The notes: generated from the sequence alone by a model not told the origin. Shown: positions 9,022 through 19,776, numbered from the stretch's first letter. The stretch is 64,000 nt of DNA from Aquabacterium sp. A3 (GCF_038069945.1 NZ_JBBPEV010000001.1:620001-684000); one strand, 5' to 3'. Numbers and translations: made by a program.

Positions 9022-9519
9022 ATGGCAACTGCGAAAAAAGTGGCACCCAAGAAGGCTGCCCCGGCTAAAAAAGCCGCTGTGAAGAAGGCTGCACCGGCCA
9101 AGAAGGCGGCGCCCGCCAAGAAGGCTGCACCCGCCAAGAAGGCCGCCGTGAAGAAGGCCGCACCCGCCAAAAAGGCCGTGGTGAAGAAGGCTGCGCCCGC
9201 CAAGAAGGCCGCTGCACCCAAAAAGGCAGCACCCGCCAAGAAGGCCGTCGTGAAGAAGGCTGCACCGGCCAAGAAGGCCGCTGCGCCCGCCAAGAAGGCC
9301 GCTGCACCCAAAAAGGCAGCACCGGTGAAGAAGGCTGCAGCCCCCAAGAAGGCCGCAGTGAAGAAGGCCGCCGCCCCCAAGAAGGCTGCGCCCAAAAAGG
9401 CTGCGCCGGCCAAGAAAGCCGCCGCCAAGAAGCCTGCACCTTCCAAGCCTGCCCCTGCAGCGAAAACCACCCTGAGCCCTCAGGCTGCCTGGCCGTTCCC
9501 GACCGGCAACAAGCCCTGA
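9022..9519 (+). CDS. Histone H1-like lysine/alanine/proline-rich DNA-binding protein
   Basis: A 165-residue protein built almost wholly from repeats of KKAAPAKKAA and KKAAVKKAA type, with only a short ordinary C-terminus (TTLSPQAAWPFPTGNKP). Such strongly basic low-complexity proteins are nucleoid-associated H1-like proteins, related in composition to chlamydial HctB, Bordetella BpH1 and the tail of Pseudomonas AlgP. They bind DNA without sequence specificity. The start follows an AAGGAG ribosome binding site 6 nt away; the longer frame upstream has no repeat character. A strong terminator follows at once, so the gene is probably monocistronic. Copy number of the repeat is expected to vary between strains. 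Confidence 0.88.
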   Translation: MATAKKVAPKKAAPAKKAAVKKAAPAKKAAPAKKAAPAKKAAVKKAAPAKKAVVKKAAPAKKAAAPKKAAPAKKAVVKKAAPAKKAAAPAKKAAAPKKAAPVKKAAAPKKAAVKKAAAPKKAAPKKAAPAKKAAAKKPAPSKPAPAAKTTLSPQAAWPFPTGNKP

Positions 9520-9564
9520 CAGGCATTCAGCCCTCCGCCATGACCGGCGGAGCGTTGGACATTC

Positions 9565-9587
9565 AACCCGGCTTCGGCCGGGTTTTT
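9565..9587 (+). terminator. Rho-independent terminator after the histone H1-like gene
   Basis: AACCCGGC, tetraloop TTCG, GCCGGGTT, then a T-run. The stem is a perfect 8 bp. It ends the monocistronic histone-like gene 45 bp after its stop. Confidence 0.92.
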
Positions 9588-9729
9588 CATGGTGCAATGC
9601 GCCCCCCGCAATCAGGCGCTATGCCTCTTGCATGGGCCCCGATACAGTGAAGTCTGGCGTGCAGGTTACCCCACCGGCCGCCCTGGCCCCGAGGGCCGCT
9701 CACGACTTCCGGGGCCCAGGAGCAGCAGC

Positions 9730-9921
9730 ATGTCAGACAACACCCCCCACAACCCGGATGCCTCGTCCGTGGCGGAGATGCAGGCCGCGCTTTTCACCTT
9801 GCGTGACAGCCTGATGAACCTGAAGATGTCCTTGCTGGACCTGGCACACATGACCGATGAAGCCGCACAGCAAGCAGCACAGGACGAAACCCACAAGCTG
9901 CTGATGCGCTTGCGCGGCTGA
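9730..9921 (+). CDS. Small conserved-looking protein of unknown function
   Basis: A 63-residue protein starting at an ATG with AGGAG 7 nt upstream. The sequence is amphipathic and helical (MQAALFTLRDSLMNLKMSLLDLAHMTDEAAQQAA), with no membrane helix, signal peptide or cysteine. It may form a helical bundle or coiled coil. It sits alone between a terminator and ettA on the same strand, 118 bp before ettA. I do not recognise a family. The good ribosome binding site and coding-like composition argue for a real gene. Confidence 0.65.
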   Translation: MSDNTPHNPDASSVAEMQAALFTLRDSLMNLKMSLLDLAHMTDEAAQQAAQDETHKLLMRLRG

Positions 9922-10039
9922 TGCATTGCTGAAACCCACGGGTGAAACGTACGAATCCGGTTTGCGCCCTGGTTGACTGGCTACACTAACGGGTTTGGCG
10001 CCTGCTTGCTGCGCGCCACTCTCTTACAGCAGAGTCACC

Positions 10040-11704
<1,665 letters not shown>

Positions 11705-11725
11705 ACCTCGGCCTCGATCCCGTGA

Positions 11726-11750
11726 AAGCCCGTCCCTCGACGGGCTTTTT
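11726..11750 (+). terminator. Rho-independent terminator after ettA
   Basis: AAGCCCGTC, loop CCTC, GACGGGCTT and a T-run: a perfect 9-bp stem starting 21 bp after the ettA stop. Confidence 0.92.
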
Positions 11751-11760
11751 CATGTCAGGC

Positions 11761-11798
11761 GTCCAATCTGATTGGACGGGATCGGGGGCTATCCCTAG
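11761..11798. promoter_or_regulatory. inverted repeats upstream of the lipoprotein gene
   Basis: Two symmetric elements lie side by side. GTCCAAT-CTG-ATTGGAC (11761-11777) is a perfect 7-bp inverted repeat. The stretch 11784-11798 reads CTAGGGATAGCCCCC on the minus strand and resembles the CTAGGG-type palindromes in front of the TRAP genes at 12996 and 13027. A -10-like TAGAAT occurs at 11833-11838. Binding proteins are unknown. Confidence 0.35.
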
Positions 11799-11941
11799 TG
11801 CTTGGGCCCGTGGTCAACACGGCTTGCAGGGCTAGAATTTCCCGGTCTTGTGGTGTGATGACATCTTGCGCCACAACCAGCGCGGATCGCTCACCACGCC
11901 CCGCTTGCTCATCACGCACCTTCTCTCTGGAGAACCCTTCC

Positions 11942-12967
11942 ATGACCTCTCGGATGCCTCGTCTGCTCACCTTGCTGGCAGTGGCCACATCGGCCCTCTC
12001 GCTGGGTGGCTGTGCCTTGATTCAATCGAACGTCAGCGGCACCACGCTGAGCATCCTGGAAGATGGATTCACACCCCCGACGCTTGAAATGAGCGACGTG
12101 CAGATGGTGTGCACCTTCTCGGCCGTGAACACGCCGCTGGTGGGGGCTGCCCGCAACTTTTACGGCGACCCCTCGCTGATGGAAACGGTGCTGCTGTCGT
12201 CGGCCGGTGTGTGCTCCGAGAACGCCGCACTGGACGAAGAGATGCGCTACCTGCGTGCCTCACGCGAAAAGCGCTCGGATGAAGCCATTGATGCCCGCGT
12301 GGCCCAGAAGCGCTTGCTGGCCACCGCCGCAGAACGCCAGTACACCGCCTTCTTCCGCATGAAGACCAAGATGGAGCAGAAGTACTTCATCAAGTACGGC
12401 AAGAGCTGCCCGCGCTTCAAGCGAGACTTTGACGAGATGGTCTACATGCTGGGTTCGGTGGCTGGCCTGCAGGCCATGCAAAACGACATCGCTGCGCAGC
12501 AGACCGTGGGCGTGCCCACCGACACCGCCCCCTTGGTTGAAAAAGCCATGGGCTGCCTGGACAACAACAAGTGGTGGGGCGTTCCTCGCGCCACACAAGC
12601 CGTGGTCTGGAGCATCATCCCTGGCGGATCAGAGGGCAAAGACGTGGCCGGCACCTTTGAAAGCTCGATGGCCCTGGGTGAGAAGATGGGGATTCGACTG
12701 CCGCACGTGATGGCCGCCGTGGCCGCCCAGTCGGCCGACGACAAGGCTCGCCTGCGCAGCATCATCAAGCGCTTCAGCTCGGTGCCCAAGTTCAAGCCCA
12801 ACAGCGAGTACCGACTGCTGGATGCGATCGCCGAATCGCAGATCACCAACATGTCGGACCGCATGTGGACCCAAAACACCGGAACCCGCACGCCCATCCT
12901 GGGTCTGGGCAAGTTCTGGGACGACAAGGTGGGCGGCGACATCGACGCCGAAAGCTTCCTGAACTGA
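11942..12967 (+). CDS. Hypothetical lipoprotein
   Basis: A 341-residue protein with a lipoprotein signal peptide: basic start MTSRMPR, hydrophobic core, then the lipobox LGGC at about residues 20-23. It should be lipidated and held in the inner or outer membrane. The mature part contains several cysteines (VCTFSA, GVCSENAA, SCPRFKR, GCLDNN) and charged helical stretches, with no domain I recognise. The ATG at 11942 has TGGAGA about 8 nt upstream; the frame upstream of it is not protein-like. It stands alone, with the ettA terminator before it and a hairpin terminator about 165 bp after it. Function unknown. Confidence 0.7.
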   Translation: MTSRMPRLLTLLAVATSALSLGGCALIQSNVSGTTLSILEDGFTPPTLEMSDVQMVCTFSAVNTPLVGAARNFYGDPSLMETVLLSSAGVCSENAALDEEMRYLRASREKRSDEAIDARVAQKRLLATAAERQYTAFFRMKTKMEQKYFIKYGKSCPRFKRDFDEMVYMLGSVAGLQAMQNDIAAQQTVGVPTDTAPLVEKAMGCLDNNKWWGVPRATQAVVWSIIPGGSEGKDVAGTFESSMALGEKMGIRLPHVMAAVAAQSADDKARLRSIIKRFSSVPKFKPNSEYRLLDAIAESQITNMSDRMWTQNTGTRTPILGLGKFWDDKVGGDIDAESFLN

Positions 12968-12995
12968 TGTGTCGCCAGGGACTCTCCCGCACGCT

Positions 12996-13037
12996 AGGGA
13001 ATTCCCTTCCCCTATGCGTGTGGGCTAGGGGAACCCT
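12996..13037. promoter_or_regulatory. two palindromic operator-like sites before the TRAP genes
   Basis: AGGG-AATT-CCCT (12996-13007, a perfect 12-bp palindrome) and AGGG-GAA-CCCT (13027-13037) start exactly 31 bp apart, three helical turns, and both are preceded by CT. A -10-like TATAGT follows at 13057-13062, placing the second site over the -35 region, as for a class II activator. No good -35 hexamer is visible, which fits an activated promoter. The binding regulator is unknown. Confidence 0.45.
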
Positions 13038-13130
13038 GGAGCAACTTCACCCCCGATATAGTTACAAAGTGTCATGGGTTGACGCACCGCGACGACAGAC
13101 CGTGGTCTGACCCTGAGGCACTGAACACCA

Positions 13131-13162
13131 AAGAGGGCCCGCTGTTGGGGCCCTCCGTTTTT
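13131..13162 (+). terminator. intrinsic terminator in the leader of the TRAP solute-binding gene
   Basis: GAGGGCCC (13133-13140), a 7-nt loop, GGGCCCTC (13148-13155), then CGTTTTT. The T-run ends only 18 bp before the next ATG, and its ribosome binding site fills that gap, so no promoter fits between. The hairpin therefore lies inside the leader of the downstream gene. It could act as an attenuator as well as ending the lipoprotein transcript. A smaller hairpin (CAGAC-CGTG-GTCTG, 13096-13109) precedes it. Confidence 0.8.
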
Positions 13163-13180
13163 CGGATCCGAGGAGACATC

Positions 13181-14230
13181 ATGAATTCGGTCAAGAAGTT
13201 GGGGGCCGTCTGCGCCTTGGCGCTGGCGGCCGCAGGGGCTTCATCCCAGGCACATGCACAGCGCCTTTGTGTGTACGACCTGTTGGGCGCCGCTGGGGAC
13301 CTGTTCAACATGGCCAAGGACTACCAGGTGGCCATGCAGCGTCATGGTGTCAACATCGAACTCAAGGGCTTCACCGACGAGCGCGTGGCCTCTGAGGAGT
13401 ACCGCACCGGACAGTGCGCCGGGTTTGTGGCCACCGCGTTCCGTACGCGTCAATTCAACCCGACGGCCGGCTCCATCGACACCCTGGGGGCCACCACGAT
13501 CGTGCGTGACGGCAAGATCGACATCAATGGCAGTTACGACGTGGTGCGCAAGTTGGTGCAGACGTTCGCCACGCCGGCGGCCAATCGCTTCATGGTCAAC
13601 GGCCAGCACGAGGTGGGCGGCATCATTCCGCTGGGGGCGGCTTACCCTGTGGTCAACGACCGCAAGATCAACTCGGTTGAGGCCCTGGCGGGCAAACGCA
13701 TTGCGTCGTTCGACCATGACAAGGCGCAGGCGGTGATGATCCAGCGCATCGGCGCACAACCGGTGTCTGCCGACATCACCAACTTCGCCACGAAGTTCAA
13801 CAACGGCTCGGTCGACTTCATTGCTGCACCCACGATGGCCTATCGGCCGCTGGAACTCCACAAAGGCGTGGGCACGAAGGGCGCCATGGCGCGGTTCCCG
13901 ATCATGATCCTGACCTACCAGGTCATCCTCAACAGCACCAAATTCCCGGAAGGATTTGGTCTGAAGTCTCGGCAGTACTGGGCCGGGCAGTTCGATCGGG
14001 CGCTGCAGTTGGTCAAACAGGCTGACGCCAGCATCCCGCCGGGTGTGTGGATGGACCTGTCGGCCTCCGACTCCTACAAGTACACCCTCATGCTGCGGGA
14101 GTCTCGCATCGACATCGCCAAGCAAGGCCTGTACGACAAACAGGGTCTGCGCATCATCAAGAAGGTGCGCTGCAACGTGAACCCCTCCGATCCGGAATGC
14201 TCAACCAAGTCTGAAGAAGACTGGAAATGA
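13181..14230 (+). CDS. Putative periplasmic solute-binding protein of a TRAP-type system
   Basis: A 349-residue exported protein. The signal peptide is MNSVKKLG plus a hydrophobic core with a likely cleavage AHA|Q after residue 26. The mature domain (starting RLCVYDLLGAAGD) resembles the putative solute-binding proteins annotated DUF6091 that occur beside TRAP permeases; it is not an ordinary DctP. It would capture a ligand in the periplasm for the permease encoded 100 bp downstream. ATG 13181 has GAGGAG at the right distance. The leader carries a terminator hairpin, and another terminator separates the gene from the permease, allowing more binding protein than permease. The substrate cannot be told from sequence. 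Confidence 0.75.
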   Translation: MNSVKKLGAVCALALAAAGASSQAHAQRLCVYDLLGAAGDLFNMAKDYQVAMQRHGVNIELKGFTDERVASEEYRTGQCAGFVATAFRTRQFNPTAGSIDTLGATTIVRDGKIDINGSYDVVRKLVQTFATPAANRFMVNGQHEVGGIIPLGAAYPVVNDRKINSVEALAGKRIASFDHDKAQAVMIQRIGAQPVSADITNFATKFNNGSVDFIAAPTMAYRPLELHKGVGTKGAMARFPIMILTYQVILNSTKFPEGFGLKSRQYWAGQFDRALQLVKQADASIPPGVWMDLSASDSYKYTLMLRESRIDIAKQGLYDKQGLRIIKKVRCNVNPSDPECSTKSEEDWK

Positions 14231-14255
14231 ACGACCGGCCACATGGCCGCAAGGT

Positions 14256-14286
14256 GCGCACGCCCCACGACGTGCGCTCTTTTTTT
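14256..14286 (+). terminator. terminator between solute-binding protein and permease
   Basis: GCGCACG (14256-14262), 8-nt loop, CGTGCGC (14271-14277), then TC and seven Ts. It starts 25 bp after the binding-protein stop and 75 bp before the permease start. Partial read-through would give excess binding protein over permease. Confidence 0.85.
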
Positions 14287-14330
14287 AGGGTTTGATCGGT
14301 CGCCGACCAACCCAACGATGACTGACATCC

Positions 14331-16481
14331 ATGAACGCACCTGATTCACGCAAACTTCTCGGGCGGACCCTGCAGGAATGGTTCGCCACCCTGCCTGTGT
14401 TCGCCTTGCTGCTGCTCACCCTGATCATCGGCACAGGGGAAATGGTCCACGGCCAGTTGCTGAGACTGGGCGAATCCATGTTCGGCAACCCCGATCAGCA
14501 GGTCCAGTACTTCATGCTGCGGGCCGACCCGGTCAAGCCCGAGTGCAACCGCAACGTCGACGTTGACGCCGAGGTCCAGCGCAAGCTGGCCGAGTCGAAG
14601 GCGCCCAGCACCGACGACCTGGACGACCTGTTCGGTGACAGTGGCCCCGCCGACCCGGCCGTGCTGCGACAGTCCATCGAGCAGGCGCAGACGATTTGTC
14701 GAGCCAAACACGACATGTACGAGCGGGTGCAGGCCAACCTCACGCCAGAGGTCAAGGCCTATCGCACGCTGGAGACCAGCTTCTTCGGTCTGTTCAAGCT
14801 GGGCATGGAAAACCGCCCACTGATCTTGTTGATCATGGTGTCGATCGGCTGCATCGTGACCACCCTGGGCTGGCACCACATCGGGATCCGTGGCGCCCTG
14901 TACACCCGCGATCACATCGTGGTCACCTGGTCTCAGGTGATCGCCAGCAGCCTGCTGCTGTACTCGTGCGTCCGCTACTACCAGATCCTGAAATCTGGCG
15001 GTGAGGTGGATGCCCCGCACCTGCACTACATCTGGATCGCCACCTTCGCCGCGATCCTGCTGATCAACTTGTGGCGTGTGTTCAAGCCGCGTGAGGCCTC
15101 GGCCAAAGGCGATGGCGGTTGGGGCAAGGCGTTGCTGGCCACGCCGCTGTACGCGGTGATGTCGATCAATGCCGGTGTGTACTTCCTCAGCATTGATCAC
15201 CCTGCAGGTCTGGCCATCTACATCAACCAGTTGATGGCCCTGCCCAGCATCTTCATGAACCTGGCCCTGTTCATCTGGGCGGGCATGCTGCTCAAGCAAA
15301 GCCGGGTGATTGACCTGGTGCTGAACGTGATCCGGCCGTGGAACCTGTCGCCACAGCTGCTGACCTACATCATCCTGATCATCGCCTCGATCGGCACGGC
15401 TTACACAGGGGCCTCCGGCATCTTCGTGATCGCCGCTGGCGCGGTGATTTACCACGAAGTGCGCGCCGCCGGCGGTACACGACAGTTCGCCCTGGCCGCC
15501 ACGGCCATGTCCGGCTCGCTGGGTGTGGTGCTGCGGCCCTGCCTGCTGGTGGTGATGATTGCGGCGCTGAACAAGCAGGTCACCACCAACGGCCTGTACC
15601 ACTGGGGCTTCTACGTCTTCCTGCTGACGTCCACCCTGTTCTTCCTGGTGTCTCAGATGCTGCGCACCCAGCGTGCCGCCATCGAATCACCGGTGGTCGC
15701 CATCCCAGGCATGCTACGTGAGCTGATCCCCCTGCTGCCCTACATTGGCGTGACCGTGGTGATCATCGCCCTGTACGAGTACGGTCTGGACACCAAGCTC
15801 AATGAAATCACGGCGCCCACCATCATCCCGGTGATGCTGTTGCTGATCCTGATCTTCGACAAGGTGCTCAACAAGGGCAAGGCCGAGATCACACCGGACT
15901 ACGCCAGCCATCGGCAAGAAGGTGTCGAACGTTCGGTGCGCTATGCCACCACCGAAACCATTGGCCACATCGGCGCCCTGCTGGCCCTGATGACCCTGTC
16001 GCTGGCCGTGGGTGGCGTGATCGAACGCTCGGACATCATGCATTACTTCCCGCAGGTCTTTGACAGCCGCTGGACGGCCATGGCCTTCCTGATGGTGATC
16101 ATGGTGGTCGTGGGCATGTCGATGGATCCGCTCGGTGCTGCCATCCTGGTGTCGGGCACCCTCGCCCCGGTGGCCTACGCCAACAACATCGACCCAGTGC
16201 ACTTCTGGATGATGGTGCTGGTGGCCTTCGAGCTGGGTTACCTGTCGCCGCCCGTGGCCTTGAACCAGCTGTTGACGCGTCAGGTGGTGGGCGAGGATGA
16301 AGTGCACCTTGCCGACCAGGAGGTCAAGCACATGCGATTCTTCCGCCGCTACGAGCGGTGGATCCTGCCGCTGATCGTGATGGCCTCCGGCCTCATGATC
16401 GTGGGCTTCGGCCCGCTGGCGGTGCAGGACTTCGAATCGCTGGCCTTCATCAAGGACTGGTTCCCTGCCGTACCGCAATGA
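14331..16481 (+). CDS. Fused TRAP-type transporter permease (DctQ-DctM like)
   Basis: A 716-residue polytopic inner-membrane protein. Helix 1 (VFALLLLTLIIGTGEMVHG) is followed by about 110 polar residues, including the acidic stretch STDDLDDLFGDSG, then a small-subunit-like bundle of helices. The C-terminal half has the many helices of a TRAP large permease, with ASGIFVIAAGAVIYHE and MSMDPLGAAILVSGTLAP as likely membrane re-entrant and substrate segments. It should import an organic anion with sodium together with the upstream binding protein. Separate DctQ and DctM are about 160 and 430 residues; fusion is common but the large N-terminal loop is not. Start ATG 14331. Confidence 0.8.
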   Translation: MNAPDSRKLLGRTLQEWFATLPVFALLLLTLIIGTGEMVHGQLLRLGESMFGNPDQQVQYFMLRADPVKPECNRNVDVDAEVQRKLAESKAPSTDDLDDLFGDSGPADPAVLRQSIEQAQTICRAKHDMYERVQANLTPEVKAYRTLETSFFGLFKLGMENRPLILLIMVSIGCIVTTLGWHHIGIRGALYTRDHIVVTWSQVIASSLLLYSCVRYYQILKSGGEVDAPHLHYIWIATFAAILLINLWRVFKPREASAKGDGGWGKALLATPLYAVMSINAGVYFLSIDHPAGLAIYINQLMALPSIFMNLALFIWAGMLLKQSRVIDLVLNVIRPWNLSPQLLTYIILIIASIGTAYTGASGIFVIAAGAVIYHEVRAAGGTRQFALAATAMSGSLGVVLRPCLLVVMIAALNKQVTTNGLYHWGFYVFLLTSTLFFLVSQMLRTQRAAIESPVVAIPGMLRELIPLLPYIGVTVVIIALYEYGLDTKLNEITAPTIIPVMLLLILIFDKVLNKGKAEITPDYASHRQEGVERSVRYATTETIGHIGALLALMTLSLAVGGVIERSDIMHYFPQVFDSRWTAMAFLMVIMVVVGMSMDPLGAAILVSGTLAPVAYANNIDPVHFWMMVLVAFELGYLSPPVALNQLLTRQVVGEDEVHLADQEVKHMRFFRRYERWILPLIVMASGLMIVGFGPLAVQDFESLAFIKDWFPAVPQ

Positions 16482-16525
16482 TGCTGTGAGGCTTTGAACG
16501 GGCGGGAGCCCGGATGAACCTCACC

Positions 16526-16558
16526 AACCCGGTGTGCCTTCGGTGCACCGGGTTTTTT
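16526..16558 (+). terminator. Rho-independent terminator after the TRAP permease
   Basis: AACCCGGTG (16526-16534) pairs with CACCGGGTT (16546-16554), followed by more Ts. The perfect 9-bp stem lies 44 bp after the permease stop. Confidence 0.92.
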
Positions 16559-16703
16559 CTTGTGCGATGGCCCTCCGGCCGGCAAGTGCAGTCGCAGTGG
16601 TGGCGCTTGCGTCACCCATCAAGGTGCCCCCTTCAGGGTGAGTCAGGTGGCCCACCGCACCGCGGCACGACCTCACTTTTGATCGACAATCGGTCGCATC
16701 ATC

Positions 16704-18836
16704 ATGGACCTGCCCACCCTGTTTTCTGCCAGCGGCCCGCTGGCCCGCGCCTTAGACGGCTATTGCGTTCGTCACGAACAGATCGAGATGAGCCAGGCCG
16801 TGCAGGCCGCCATCCGCGATGGCCGCACCGTCGTGCTCGAGGCCGGCACTGGCGTGGGCAAGACCGCCGCCTACCTGGTGCCCGCGCTGCTGGAAGGGGG
16901 CAAGGTGGTCGTGTCCACCGGCACCAAGGCCCTGCAAGACCAGCTGTTTCACCGCGACCTGCCCGCCGTGCGCGATGCCCTGGCCGTGCCCGTGAAGGTG
17001 GCCCTGCTCAAGGGCCGCAGCAATTACCTGTGCTGGCACCACCTGGAGCGCACCAACCAGGACGCTACCCTGCTGGGCAGCCGGCAAGAGGTGCGTGACC
17101 TGTCCGAGATCAACCGCTTTGCGCCCCTCAGCGCCACGGGTGACAAGGCCGAATGCCCCACCGTGCCCGAGCACGCACCCATCTGGGCACGGGTCACCTC
17201 CACCCGCGAGAACTGTCTGGGCAGCGACTGCCCCCGCTATGCCGATTGTTTTGTGGTGCGCGCCCGCCGCGAGGCGCAGGATGCCGATGTGGTGGTGGTC
17301 AACCACCATCTGTTTTTTGCCGACCTGATGCTGCGCGAAGAAGGCGTGCCCGAACTGCTGCCCCAGGCGCAAACCATCATCTTTGACGAAGCGCACCAGC
17401 TGCCCGACACGGCCACGCTGTTCTTTGGCGACACGGTGTCCACCGCGCAATTGCTGGACCTGCTGCGCGACACCCTGGCCATCGGCCAGGCCCAGGCCCG
17501 CGACGCCGCCAACTGGAACGATGTGCTGGCGCCGCTGGACCGCGCCGCGCGCGATCTGCGGCTGTGCTTTGGACAGGCGCAGCAGCGCCTGTCCATGGAT
17601 CAACTGGGGGCCGATCACCCCTTGCTGCCCGCACTGGGCACCCTGCGCGAGGCCCTGGGCCAGGTGCGCGACGCGCTGGATCAGCAGGCCGAACGCAGCG
17701 TCGACCTGCAACAACTGCACCGCCGCAGCCAGGAGTTGCTGCAACGACTGATCGCCTGGGGCGCGCCCGAGCGCGCACACGAGCCCGAGCTGTGCTGGGT
17801 GGATGTGGGCAGCCATGGGGTGCAACTGCACCGCACACCGATCTCCGTGGCCGATGTGTTTCGCCGTCAGCGCCTGGGGGAGGACGCCGGGGAGGACGCC
17901 GAGGATGGCGCAGGCGATGAACCAGACGACACGCTGAACGACGCGGCCGACGGGCTGATGGATGACGAGGCCGCCCAGGACCTGGCTGATCTGCAGGCCT
18001 TGTTTGCCGATGCGCCCACCGACAACGCTGGAGGCGCGAGCGCTGGCGAGCACGCTGGAAGCCCACAGCCCGCCCACCGACGCCACCAGGCCTGGGTCTT
18101 CACCTCGGCCACCCTGGCCGTGAAGAACGACTTCCGCCACTTCACCGATGCGCTGGGCCTGGAAGACGCCGAATGTCAGTCATGGTCCAGCCCCTACAAC
18201 TACCCAGAGCAGGCCATGCTCTACGTGCCGCCGGGCCTGCCCCTGCCATCGCACGCAGGGCACACGGCCGCCGTGGTGGATGCCGCCCTGCCCTTGATCC
18301 GCGCCAACCGGGGGCGGGCCTTTGTGCTGTGCACCAGCTTGCGCGCGGTGGAAGCCGCCGCAGCCCGGCTGAAGTCCTTGCTGGAGGCGGCAGGCGACCC
18401 CTTCCCCGTGCTGCGCCAGGGCGATGCGCCCCGCCCCACCCTGCTGGATGATTTCCGCCGCGCCGGCAATGCCGTGCTGGTGGGCAGCCACAGCTTCTGG
18501 GAAGGCATTGACGTCAAGGGCGACGCCCTGACCCTGGTCGTGATCGACAAGCTGCCCTTTGCGCCCCCGGATGATCCGGTGCTGGCCAAGCGCCTGGAGC
18601 TGCTGTCACAAGCGGGGGGCAACCCCTTCATGAGCCACCAGGTGCCTCAGGCCATCATTGCGCTCAAGCAGGGCGCGGGCCGCCTGATCCGCAGCGAAAC
18701 CGACCGGGGCGTGCTGATGATCTGCGACACCCGCTTGGTGGACAAGCCCTACGGTCGCCGCATCTGGCAAAGCCTGCCGCCCATGAAGCGCACCCGGGCC
18801 GAGGCCGAGGTGACGGCCTTCCTGGCCAGCCTGTGA
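16704..18836 (+). CDS. DinG/YoaA-type ATP-dependent DNA helicase
   Basis: A 710-residue superfamily 2 helicase of the XPD-like iron-sulfur group. Walker A EAGTGVGKT is at about residue 47. Cysteines compatible with a 4Fe-4S cluster occur between motifs I and II (YLCWHH, then ENCLGSDCPRYADC). The DEAH box (FDEAHQLPD) is near residue 227. Motif V (HSFWEGIDVKGDAL) and motif VI (QGAGRLIRSETD) are in the C-terminal third. An acidic, low-complexity insert at about residues 390-445 is not conserved-looking. Such enzymes resolve R-loops and branched DNA in repair. It lacks the exonuclease domain of Gram-positive DinG; DinG versus YoaA cannot be decided here. Confidence 0.9.
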   Translation: MDLPTLFSASGPLARALDGYCVRHEQIEMSQAVQAAIRDGRTVVLEAGTGVGKTAAYLVPALLEGGKVVVSTGTKALQDQLFHRDLPAVRDALAVPVKVALLKGRSNYLCWHHLERTNQDATLLGSRQEVRDLSEINRFAPLSATGDKAECPTVPEHAPIWARVTSTRENCLGSDCPRYADCFVVRARREAQDADVVVVNHHLFFADLMLREEGVPELLPQAQTIIFDEAHQLPDTATLFFGDTVSTAQLLDLLRDTLAIGQAQARDAANWNDVLAPLDRAARDLRLCFGQAQQRLSMDQLGADHPLLPALGTLREALGQVRDALDQQAERSVDLQQLHRRSQELLQRLIAWGAPERAHEPELCWVDVGSHGVQLHRTPISVADVFRRQRLGEDAGEDAEDGAGDEPDDTLNDAADGLMDDEAAQDLADLQALFADAPTDNAGGASAGEHAGSPQPAHRRHQAWVFTSATLAVKNDFRHFTDALGLEDAECQSWSSPYNYPEQAMLYVPPGLPLPSHAGHTAAVVDAALPLIRANRGRAFVLCTSLRAVEAAAARLKSLLEAAGDPFPVLRQGDAPRPTLLDDFRRAGNAVLVGSHSFWEGIDVKGDALTLVVIDKLPFAPPDDPVLAKRLELLSQAGGNPFMSHQVPQAIIALKQGAGRLIRSETDRGVLMICDTRLVDKPYGRRIWQSLPPMKRTRAEAEVTAFLASL

Positions 18837-18856
18837 GGTCGCCCTTGGCGACCTCA
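18834..18856. terminator. strong hairpin between convergent dinG-like gene and panC
   Basis: TGAGGTCGCC-CTT-GGCGACCTCA is a perfect 10-bp stem that includes the helicase stop codon. There is no T-run on either strand, so it may stabilise transcript ends or act as a bidirectional barrier rather than a classical terminator. Confidence 0.45.
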
Positions 18857-18861
18857 GCAGC

Positions 18862-19776
<915 letters not shown>

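Noticed and set aside
9022..9519. Repetitive DNA as a CRISPR array or mobile repeat
   Set aside because: The repeats are codon-level repeats of a basic protein with its own start, ribosome binding site and terminator.
13057..13180. Known riboswitch in the TRAP leader
   Set aside because: The leader has two hairpins and a terminator, but I cannot match any known aptamer core; it is kept only as an attenuator candidate.
16514..17098. Open frame overlapping the helicase start
   Set aside because: It begins in the terminator of the TRAP permease and then overlaps the helicase in another frame; the translation is Arg/Pro-rich and shadow-like.
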